A DNA stretch of 12,519 nt from Ichthyophonus hoferi (lineage: Eukaryota > Opisthokonta > Ichthyosporea > Ichthyophonida > Ichthyophonidae): the NCBI GenBank assembly GCA_002751075.1, contig NAOQ01000317.1, positions 65,462-77,980 of the forward strand, written 5' to 3'. How positions within the stretch are numbered: the stretch's first letter is position 1; every line of letters begins with the position of its first letter. Of this stretch, positions 1 to 7,540 are shown piece after piece. A program made the translations under genes and the position numbers. A model generated the notes under the pieces. The model searched no databases. It was not told the DNA's origin and worked only from the letters and a program-made list of their open reading frames with translations.

Positions 1-42
<42 letters not shown>
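1..42. repeat. (TA)n microsatellite at the left edge
   Basis: An uninterrupted alternating TA run starts at the first base and probably continues outside the window. It lies inside the intron that follows exon 2 of the minus-strand gene at 141-995. Confidence 0.95.
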
Positions 43-45
<3 letters not shown>

Positions 46-140
46 GCATAGCATCGTAAATGTGTTCTTAGCCTATTATTACCAATATAAAAATATAGCT
101 ATTATTAAAAATACATAAATATAGCAAGGGAAAGACCTAC

Positions 141-995
141 CATCATCGATCAGGGCCTGAGTCTTCATTGTTTGATAACGTTTATTTAACATGTCAATAG
201 ACATCTGCAGTATACCATCAAGACATGTATTACTCCGTTTATCCTTTTAACTGCATCCACGCCATACAGATACTAAGACATATAAATTAATATACATATA
301 TTTAGGAAAGTGAAAATTACATGCATACATGCATACATATGTGCAAGAAAGCAACACTTGAAAATGTGTATTTACATGTGATCTCTTGCTTCCAACCTAT
401 CCAATCACAATCACATAATTTAATTAACTCACTGAATCCTTCTTATAATACATAGAGACTCTTATTGGATTAGTCCCTTACATAACTAAACACAACCAAT
501 AAACATCAAGCAAAACAGCCAATGAAGAGTCTACTTTAAATATCTAATCCAATCAAGAACGACAGCCTATATATATATGTAAATATATACCTGTAATTCG
601 TCGTCCAATGATTTCTTCATTTCTTCATAATAACGTACTAGGTCACTTGACATTGTCTTTCCAGCTATCAGTTTACGTTTCTCCACCGACCTTAAATATT
701 TAATCTTCCTAATGGCCGATCGAGTCATTAAATCTGCTGTTAAAGGTGAATAAAACACACTGGGAGGATTTATGTTGGCTCGGGTTTTAGTATCTGTCTT
801 GGATAAGGAGGATAGAATGGCGTAGGGCTTAGAGGACATGGTGCGGTAGAGTATGAATGGTGGGCCATGTTTAAATAAGTAGTAATAAGTGGAATAGAAT
901 GTAGTGTTGTAATGACAGGTGGCAGCGAGTTGAGAAAGTGTTACACGGTTAACGAAGGGAACAAAGTGACGGGAATGTATGATTACCCCACGCAT
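141..995 (-). CDS. 5' part of a spliced gene, unidentified, basic N-terminus then a helical segment
   Basis: Exon 1 is 591-995 (135 codons, ATG at 995) and ends ...LDDELQ at a GTATAT donor in phase 0. The intron is 205-590 (386 bp). Exon 2 is 141-204, starts after a CTGCAG acceptor, reads MSIDMLNKRYQ... and ends at a GTAGGT donor in phase 1; later exons lie off the left edge. The first ~65 residues have no Asp before the segment SLSKTDTKT and are rich in Arg, His, Phe and Tyr, which would suit a mitochondrial targeting peptide. Residue 53 is a second in-frame Met in a stronger start context (GCACCATGT), so translation may start there instead and the targeting peptide may not exist. Residues ~95-156 are charged and probably helical (EEMKKSLDDELQ). 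An alternative, weaker acceptor further upstream would add about 13 in-frame residues to exon 2. I do not recognise the family; a mitochondrial ribosome recycling factor was considered but the match is too weak to call. Confidence 0.65.
457..553. repeat. Nested inverted repeats around CCAAT/ATTGG motifs, inside intron 1
   Basis: GACTCTTATTGG (457-468) is matched by CCAATGAAGAGTC (519-531), and ATTGGATTAG (464-473) is matched perfectly by CTAATCCAAT (544-553). The stretch contains five ATTGG/CCAAT words in under 100 bp. It could be the worn remains of a small foldback element or an intronic stem-loop; there is no clear target-site duplication. Confidence 0.4.
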
Positions 996-1005
996 CTTGA
1001 GCGGG

Positions 1006-1010
1006 CCAAT
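1006..1010 (-). promoter_or_regulatory. CCAAT-box word just upstream of the left gene's first ATG
   Basis: On the minus strand ATTGGCCCGC lies about 11 bases before the ATG at 995, in a locally G+C-richer patch (1000-1016). If Met53 is the real start, this site sits about 170 bp upstream, a usual place for an NF-Y site. This is a word match only. Confidence 0.25.
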
Positions 1011-2625
1011 CTGGGGTAAATACTTTGAAGAGGGAAGGAGGGATGTTAGGTTAGTGCATGTATGTATATTAATGAAAGTTGGAGATACAAGAGGGGGTTA
1101 TATTTCAGTCACTCTTTGCTGTTTATGTGCTTAACAATTTGATCACGGATTTTTATACCTGCATATATATACGTGTATATATGTGCATACGTGTATAATA
1201 AAATGCACGTTGAGTCTAAAGATGTTGGTTTGCCTTAATAAACTGATTCATGCAGGAAAATGTATTTTATTCATGTGTACGCAATCGACGTAGAAATGAT
1301 TATATTGGTATATATGTAGTCATATATGCATGCATATAAATGGCCGACTTACACCCTGTATTCATCTTTCCCTATCTGCGTCCATGTTTTACTTACTCTT
1401 AATTTTGTTTAAGCACGCACATGAAACTAGTTACACACCTTTACAACCCATACTACATAATATGTACAGGAATTCAAATCCTACGATACACAAACATGTA
1501 CGCACATATATGCATCCGTACGTAAAATCATGAGCGACATCCATTACATGTATTTGTGCCTATAAATACCTAAATTACGTTTTCCATACTAAGGTTCATC
1601 TAACGAAAGATACAACAACAAACATTCTCGAAAACGACACTCTCATACACATACATTTATTGTTATACTTATGCATCTATAGGTTATAGTATATGCTAGT
1701 TGCTTAAAATCTCAATTTTTTTCTTTTTCATTCCTCTTACTATTAATGTGTCAATAAGAGGTCTTTCTGACCCTTAAAAGACCCTACAATGAGGGCCAGA
1801 TATTGAAACAAAAAATAATAAAGTATATATAATATTTACAGTAGCCGGATTAGATGTGTAGTTAGTTGTGCAATCTAATACATGAGCCACTGCGAGACAT
1901 TTTAATCATTAGCTAAATTTACTGTCCAATTGTACATTGATATTTTAATTAAAATGCATATTTGATTTGTCCCTGATAAACTGCTAGACCTATTACCTTT
2001 AAAATATTTTATGTTAATTAAGATTTTATTGGTAATTTTATGGAAGTTATTCGACTGGTTGATGGAATCACCAGAGAAGTATGTGATAAGTGAGATTTAC
2101 TACAAAGATGAGGCACGTTTATAATTTAAAATCCAGTGAATATTTATTTTAGACCACGTAAATAATCCATTGCCTTCTATACAAAGTGTAGTACTGTAAA
2201 AGTGTGTATTGGTCTTGTGCCGTTAAACTCCGTCAATGATAAAAACTTGGAATACAATAGTTATTAGTAATGGTAAAAATCCTAAACCTATATATTTATA
2301 TCCAATTCTTATCTTTCATTGGATTGCATCAACGTTGTGAAACAACATTTACCCCTTTCCGATGCGAGAAATGTATTAATAGTGTCTTTTTATGTAACAT
2401 TACACCAAGTTGCACTAGAATTGACGTATAAGAGAAGAAATTTAAATGGTGTATCTCTGGCCCAACGGAACATATTAGACAAAGTGGATCGGACCAGATT
2501 ATATAATCCAATCCTAGCAAGCTTGACTGATCAAGACAAATTCTTACGCCAACGACCTTTTACAATTAATTATCAATCGTAGCGGTTATTGGATACCTAA
2601 TTTGTGATCAAAGGTAATATGATCC
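1011..2625. other. Stretch with no supported gene
   Basis: No frame here has both a good start context and coding-like composition. It contains alternating TA/TG/CA low complexity at about 1158-1200 and 1305-1340, and a hairpin GGTCTTT/AAAGACC at 1760-1783. An 88-codon plus-strand frame at 2319-2582 has no in-frame ATG and no AG acceptor between its upstream stop (2283) and its body, so it is not called a gene. Confidence 0.6.
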
Positions 2626-2867
2626 TTATTACTCATACACTATACTAATCGCATATTAATTGCACATTAATCATACCTTAATAAAACCAAATATATATTA
2701 ATCATACCTTACTCATACATTAATACCATAATCATACATCTATACATCAATACAATAAACATACATTATATTAATCATACCGTAGTCATACTTTAACGTA
2801 ATAGTCATATCCTAATCTTATCTTAATCATATCTTAGTCATACCTTAATATATATTAGTCATACCTT
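2626..2867. repeat. Degenerate minisatellite, unit about TAATCATACC(T)
   Basis: Around fifteen to twenty diverged copies of TAATCATACCT, TAGTCATACCT, ACTCATACATTAA and similar words follow one another with variable spacing of about 10-16 bp. The array stops where the 72-bp direct repeat R1 begins at 2871. Confidence 0.85.
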
Positions 2868-2870
2868 GCT

Positions 2871-2941
2871 GGAAATAATAAGTAGAGACGGGAGTGTTCC
2901 TGTAACCTATATTCATTTAAGAGATAGAATACTGAATTAAG
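2871..2941. repeat. Direct repeat R1, left copy
   Basis: The segment beginning GGAAATAATAAGTAGAGACG is repeated in the same orientation at 3123-3194 with scattered substitutions and a few small indels. The ~180 bp between the copies are not repeated. Confidence 0.85.
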
Positions 2942-3122
2942 AGGACTTTTAACGTGCCCATTCGTACACAGAGTACAAATATGCTAAGACATTTTTTATT
3001 ATTAAAAAAGTCATCAGGACTTGTGTTAGTCAGGATGTTTAAGCAATGTGTTATCTGGATCCTGAAACGTATGATCTGAAATGGTTTATTACATGTTATA
3101 TTTGACAAATTAAATTTTTTTT

Positions 3123-3194
3123 GGAATAATAAGTAGAAACAGGAGCGTTCCTGCAACTTAAATTCATTTAGAGAGAGAGGTAATACTAAATTTA
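3123..3194. repeat. Direct repeat R2, right copy
   Basis: It starts GGAATAATAAGTAGAAACAG and matches R1 along about 72 bp, ending near TAATACTAAATTTAT. Sequences flanking the two copies are unrelated on the left side, so this is either a partial tandem duplication with decay or the two ends of an unknown element. There is no TG...CA end, no primer-binding site and no reading frame between them. Confidence 0.85.
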
Positions 3195-3530
3195 TTAGAA
3201 TATTATGATTATGTTCTCCACATTTGTGTGTGGGGTGGGGCTGGTCGACCAGGACCTCTATTAGCTATTGCAGTTTAAATTTATACTTGCCTCTTTTCTA
3301 GATTCTTATGCAACTAAACTAATCTCGAGCCACAATCATTGATCTACTTATTATTTGGGCTTCGATCAGACCTTCTTATTCATCTGTGGTTAGCAATCTT
3401 TTAATAATTTTGCATTTTATTACTCAATATATTAGAAACGAACATAAACAGGCAATGGTTTAGTATGAATAATTAGTCAGTTATAACTATAATGTTAATA
3501 ACAAAGTTTCCCAATATATAATACTAATAA
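3195..3530. other. Non-coding stretch; nothing beyond one palindrome
   Basis: No exon is supported. CTGGTCGACCAG at 3241-3252 is a perfect 12-bp palindrome next to a G-rich run (GTGTGGGGTGGGG). The right end is TAATAATA simple sequence, which serves as the insertion site of MITE-A. Confidence 0.5.
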
Positions 3531-3538
3531 TAATAATA

Positions 3539-4043
3539 TGGGGTTTCCCGAGCTTTAACGACAGTTTTCCAAGCATCAACGTTATTTTTCCCCAAGCATT
3601 AACGATATTAAAGTATGAAAATGATAATTTTGTTGAAAATTGGCTTACGAAAAAACCAAATGTGGTTTTTTGAGATAAAATTGATTTAAAATTAGTTTTC
3701 CTTTTTTCCTTTCTACTTTAATCCATTTAGTGTAAGGGAAGCTTCTTTGTCTATCCAGGAAGTGATAGCCAATTTCTGTTCATTTGATAATTTGGTTGAA
3801 AAATCACCGCCGCCTCTTTGTCTCGCCTAGGTCTTCCCTTCTTTATGTGGGAATATTACCTTAATTTTCATTATTTCTGCTACTCATGGGGGTATTCTTT
3901 CCGTAAGAAAGAATATTTAAAAAAGCCAAATAAACTTTTAAGGAATTTTTTTAGAAAAGTCAATATTAAATTTTTCATCAAGTATTCATACTTTAATGCT
4001 GCTAAAGCTTGGTAGAACTGTCGTTAATGCTTGATAAACTCTA
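3539..4043. mobile_element. MITE-A: 505-bp non-autonomous DNA transposon with ~80-bp imperfect terminal inverted repeats
   Basis: The left end TGGGGTTTCCCGAGCTTTAA and the reverse complement of the right end TAGAGTTTATCAAGCATTAA match, and the match continues through AACGACAGTT, CCAAGC and ATTAAAGTATGAA for about 80 bp. The left arm holds three copies of a CAAGCATTAACG-like motif, the right arm two. TAATAATA lies on both sides (3531-3538 and 4044-4051), giving either an 8-bp duplication (hAT-like) or only a TA duplication (mariner-like); the flank is simple sequence, so this cannot be settled here. It encodes no transposase: the only frame, about 65 codons at 3818-4015, is Phe/Tyr/Lys noise. 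Arms differ at many positions, so the insertion is not recent. Confidence 0.8.
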
Positions 4044-4051
4044 TAATAATA

Positions 4052-4690
4052 AAATCAAGTTCTATTGAATTTAAACTAGCTGCACTTACTAGCACCAGTG
4101 ACTGAAAATGATACCCAGCGAAGTGCAAGTCACTGACATCTATATGAGGCTAAGGCATTCGATCCAAACTGGTAATCCTATCTGACGAATAAAAAATATG
4201 GTCTAGAACCGGTAGTAATAGAAAACATTTTGACAATTAATTTTTTACTAATTTTTAATTAATTTCAATAATTAACTACTTTCATCAGTCTTTAATCACC
4301 ACACTACTGTCACTATCCAACTATACCCGTTGGAGTCTCCTATCATTAACTAAACGTTACATCTCGCATAGAAAACAAAACCGAGATAGTAAATGAATAG
4401 GTCACAAAATATTCATTTAAGCCTGTGTGGTCATTATCTCACTGTGTTGTAGTTGTTATCTCACCCATTACGGATGGCAATCGCAGTTGCAAGCAGTAGA
4501 TTAACTAAAGGCAAAGGAGCATTATTCTGTATAATTTCTGAAAAACCAGATACAACATAAAACCCTTTCATACTTCTAAATATAGCGTGCTATATGTAGA
4601 TTGCTTGATTATCTAATTCTTACTTAATTAAATCAGGTTATTATGGCAAACTGCGGTAAATCTAACGATTTGTCTAACAGGTTTTGGGGC
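4052..4690. other. Non-coding stretch holding an interleaved inverted-repeat structure
   Basis: No exon is supported. At 4081-4135 two perfect complementary pairs are interleaved: TGCACTT (4081-4087) with AAGTGCA (4121-4127), and CAGTGACT (4096-4103) with AGTCACTG (4128-4135). The rest is AT-rich, with TTAATTAA-like runs around 4235-4280. Confidence 0.5.
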
Positions 4691-4713
4691 TCCAATTAGT
4701 TTTTGTTTATACG

Positions 4714-5033
4714 TTAAGTTGTTGGGCTGGCAATAGGTGTATCGCTTAGCTCTACTTCGCTTTCAATAGAAATCTGAGGTGAGCTTGAAATGAAAGAAGG
4801 TTCTTCTACCTCTAATTGTCTATAGTACTCTTACAAATTCAGGAGAGATTCTCGTTTTAGTACGTTTAGGTGCAATTGTAGTAATACCACAGTGTGAACA
4901 ATATGTGAGAGAGGCTAAGGCTGAGTGTAAGTAAAGATTTTTATTACTATCGAGAGTAGCTCAACAGTTTTCTGTATTCTCAATAGGAGAAATATCAGAA
5001 CACTGTCTATTATAATCAAGTCCCAATAAAGAA
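4714..5033 (-). pseudogene. Downstream copy of a cysteine-rich secreted-like exon, broken
   Basis: This segment is a diverged duplicate of 5194-5578. Read on the minus strand it begins after a conserved GTCTAG acceptor with LLGLDYNRQC, continues ENC...LDSNKNLYLHS and TYCSHCGITTIAPKRTKTRI, then SPEF, matching FPLALEYNNRC, NCF...SDSDNIYYLHC, SYCTITILVPTRVKASI and PPEL of the other copy. Three of the four conserved cysteines are kept, the third is Ser, and there is one additional Cys. The frame carries a stop and later a change of frame near YRQLEVEEP, so it cannot give the full domain as it stands. The tail ends ...PIASPTT and stops at 4714. The two acceptors lie about 545 bp apart, so the copies form a tandem pair. 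The family is not recognised. Confidence 0.6.
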
Positions 5034-5193
5034 CTAGACATCACAATAAGTACAATGATTATAAAATACAGGCCAAGTATTTTTTAACCATCAATGAGAC
5101 TATATATTTAAGATATTGTTAACTAAGGTAGTAAGAAACAAAAAGCTTTATCTATAATGATTTGTACGTCACCATACATATCTGTATTGGTTG

Positions 5194-5578
5194 TTATAGT
5201 GATCTGTGGTAGTTATGGTGACTTGCCCGCATGCTTTGGGGGTGCCAATTGGGTGGTTGGGCTAGCAGTAGTAAATCCAATTGATCTGATTTGTCAAGAG
5301 TCAATTGAAGTGGTAGAGGTCCTATAGAAGGCGTGTACGCAGAGTCTCGGAACAACTGATTGTAGTAATAATATCCCTGCTCTAATTCAGGGGGAATCGA
5401 CGCTTTGACGCGCGTAGGTACTAATATAGTTATTGTACAATAGGACTGATCAGTGAGAGGTGTTATATTACAATGCAAATAATAGATATTATCACTATCC
5501 GATGTTAGGAAACAGTTTCTGGCTTTTGAAACGGAGAGAACTGGGCACCGATTATTGTATTCAAGTGCCAGTGGAAAA
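5194..5578 (-). CDS. Intact copy of a cysteine-rich exon, probably the last exon of a small secreted or surface protein
   Basis: The minus-strand frame runs from a TATCTAG acceptor at 5579-5580 to a stop at 5194, about 127 residues, with no interruption. It starts FPLALEYNNRC, and the four cysteines in the first 50 residues are spaced C-x10-C-x13-C-x10-C (RCPV, NCFL, LHCN, YCTI), followed by ILVPTRVKASIPPELEQG, a Tyr-rich YYYYNQL and a Pro/Leu-rich tail. Even Cys number and alternating hydrophobic strands suggest a disulphide-bonded extracellular fold. Just upstream of the acceptor the frame reads VVIS, and the same place in the other copy reads VLIVMSSSLLG, like the end of a signal peptide, but no start exon with matching phase was found. 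MITE-B ends 45 bp upstream of the acceptor, within the presumed intron. I do not recognise the family. It could also be a longer-preserved pseudogene; the duplicate supports that it was once coding. Confidence 0.45.
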
Positions 5579-5622
5579 CTAGATATTACAACATTACATC
5601 ACGAGATGACAATTACAATGTA

Positions 5623-5952
5623 GATTTTCGGTCTAAATGACGAGTTTCGCCATCAAAATTACAACCTTCTCGATCAAAATTACAACCTTCTCGATCAAAA
5701 TTATATTTTTCTGATCAAAAGGAGAGCATATATACATTAGTCACGTAAACAATTTTCGAGTTAGTCTTTTCATTTAAATGAAATTATAATATCTTGAAAA
5801 CTATATTACATATCACAGATAACAAGAAATAAATTGAGCTAGTAGCTTTTTACTACAAGAAAAGACGTAAAAGATTTAAATTTATTTGCTCTCCTTTTGA
5901 TCGAGAAAAATAGAATTTTGATTGCGAAACTTGATCATTTGGATTGAAAACC
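5623..5952. mobile_element. MITE-B: 330-bp non-autonomous DNA transposon with TA target duplication
   Basis: The left end GATTTTCGGTCTAAATGACG matches the reverse complement of the right end GGTTTTCAATCCAAATGATC. Similarity continues through AGTTTCGCNATCAAAATT and, after an extra segment in the left arm, through TATTTTTCTGATCAAAAGG to AGAGCA. TA flanks both ends (5621-5622, 5953-5954), as in Tc1/mariner-type insertions. The core (about 5731-5883) is AT-rich, has the palindrome TTTCATTTAAATGAAA, and encodes nothing. The left arm is longer than the right because of a 21-bp tandem duplication. The element lies between the intact cysteine-rich exon and whatever precedes it on the minus strand. 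Arms differ at several places, so it is of moderate age. Confidence 0.85.
5652..5693. repeat. Two identical 21-bp tandem units within the left arm of MITE-B
   Basis: Unit ATCAAAATTACAACCTTCTCG occurs at 5652-5672 and again, unchanged, at 5673-5693. A third, altered start of the unit follows at 5694. The right arm has only one corresponding segment, so the expansion is specific to the left arm. Confidence 0.9.
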
Positions 5953-5954
5953 TA

Positions 5955-7460
5955 TAAAACACAACGATTAAAATATACTGATAAGTACCCTCTAATCATC
6001 CAATCAACTATATATTATGGTATTGCTAACAAATAAAAAATGCAAGGTCTTGTAAGAGTTACGAACGGATTCGTATTTTTCACGTAATTGGTATTATACA
6101 CGTATTGGTATTATACACGTATGCAAGGTGGCTTGTTAGCTAATTCATTAATTTAAGCGCTGACATACTCTGCGTCGATAAATCAATTTACCTAATTGAG
6201 AATGATGTGCAATTAGCTAATATCGGACCGACAAATTCATGATCCGCTTGTTATCGAACTTAGATCGAACTACGTTTTCATTCGGAGGTAACGGTCTTGT
6301 AACAGTTGTTTAAGTTTTGTTTATTTTTCTTACCTCTTACATATTGCTGATGTCACATAGCTGTGTAGCATATTTTGACCAAATGAAAACGGGATAGACC
6401 GCTGTTGTTTAATGCAACTCACGGGGCTATATGAAGCCCATGAGGTCCATTAGAATTTCTTGATCATAACTTGATCTCAAATTGTTTAATTGGTCTAACG
6501 TATGAGCCCGAATTTTGGCGTTTTTTTTTAATCTAATACCTTCCATCTGTTCAAACGTTCACATTCCGTTAATCCATATCGATGAATCACGTCATCCAAC
6601 GAAGAACGTCAGTAATACACCTAATATTGAACCAATCCTTTCATGACTTATTTGTCACCTAAATACCTAAATGGAATATATCATGTAGATCAAATCCTGA
6701 ATATGGAAGTGGCATTGCCATTGCTCAGATTATAAATATTATACCCAGTGAGCACTAGGAAAAAACGATTCAAGACAGATTGTATGCAAACAGAAATAAC
6801 CCCTCTGCAAATAGATTTTCATCTTATCTCTTTAGTTCAGGGCAACACGCAAATAAAATATCTGCTTCATCAGAAAAAGTAGGTCGAATAAAGCAATTTG
6901 ATATAAGATTATTGAGTAATATAGTAGTTAGATTAAAATTAACGGCTTATATTTAATCTAGTTCAAATACTCAGTTCACTGGATTTTTAGTAATCCTATT
7001 CAAGGTCTTCAAGATATTCGTCATATTATCTCACATTTTCTTAGTTTTTTAGAAAAGAAATAATAGCTGGGGTTTTCACCTAAAAAGACCCTAGTCACTT
7101 ACCCTATTATTCTATATAGTATTTATTGTGTTAATGAAAAAAAAAGTGTCAACTATCAATCTTTGTCTACGTTATATACGATGTAATATAATATAACCCT
7201 TCTGTTATAATGTGTATGAACAAATCGAATATACGCGAAATCACTAATTAATAAATTGCACTGGCCGACATGGTATATCAGTAAATGGCTCACCAACACA
7301 ACACAAAGCATGATTTTAAAAGTTTATTTGTACGTTTAAAAGTTAAATCCCTTGAAAAAGTTTATGATGCATTGTTAACCAATAGGTATACATAGAGTAT
7401 CATAAATAAAGGTTAAAAAATGATTTTTCTATTCGCGTTACATACGTAGTCGATCTCAAA
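5955..7460. other. Long non-coding stretch with small repeats
   Basis: No exon with acceptable start, phase or composition was found on either strand. Notable pieces are a hairpin TACGAA/TTCGTA with a CGGA loop at 6060-6075 directly followed by T5, a 17-18-bp tandem repeat at 6081-6121, and a hairpin GGGCT/AGCCC at 6424-6439. A GGTCTTGTAA word occurs near 6045 and again near 6293 in the same orientation. The last few hundred bases are the upstream flank of the gene at 7541. Confidence 0.5.
6081..6121. repeat. Short tandem repeat, unit CACGTA(AT)TGGTATTATA
   Basis: The 18-bp unit CACGTAATTGGTATTATA at 6081-6098 is followed by a 17-bp version lacking one A (6099-6115) and a third start CACGTA (6116-6121). 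Confidence 0.9.
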
Positions 7461-7475
7461 CCAATCCCTATATAT
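7461..7475 (+). promoter_or_regulatory. Candidate CCAAT-TATA core promoter of the small zinc-knuckle gene
   Basis: CCAAT at 7461-7465 is followed three bases later by TATATAT at 7469-7475, 65 bp before the ATG at 7541. In such AT-rich DNA a TATA word is common, so the call rests on position and on the pairing with CCAAT (a second CCAAT lies near 7380). Confidence 0.3.
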
Positions 7476-7540
7476 GCAATATATTAGAAAAAATCGCCAG
7501 AACTATTTGGTTTTAATAAAGTATTTTTTAAAGGGTTATA

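Noticed and set aside
141-995. Naming the left gene as mitochondrial ribosome recycling factor
   Set aside because: A basic leader followed by a charged helix is a loose match only; the diagnostic Arg-Thr-Gly-Arg-type segment is not visible in the two exons present.
1465-1485. tRNA T-arm-like GGAATTCAAATCC
   Set aside because: The T stem has only about three pairs, and no acceptor, D or anticodon arm can be drawn around it.
1330-1533. Plus-strand frame of 67 codons
   Set aside because: The translation is His/Tyr/Thr-rich low-complexity sequence from TGCATA/CATA words; the start context is poor and no neighbouring exon fits.
2995-3030. Hammerhead ribozyme between the direct repeats
   Set aside because: A CTGATGA box is present on the minus strand, but no GAAA box with a closing stem follows at the needed distance.
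2917-3156. Minus-strand frame of 79 codons
   Set aside because: It spans the non-repeated spacer and parts of both 72-bp direct repeats, with no coding signature or splice partner.
2871-3194. Solo or miniature LTR element
   Set aside because: The repeats do not begin TG or end CA, and no primer-binding site, polypurine tract or target-site duplication is visible.
3818-4015. Plus-strand frame of 65 codons
   Set aside because: It lies inside MITE-A, crosses into its right inverted arm, and its Phe/Tyr/Lys composition follows from AT-rich DNA.
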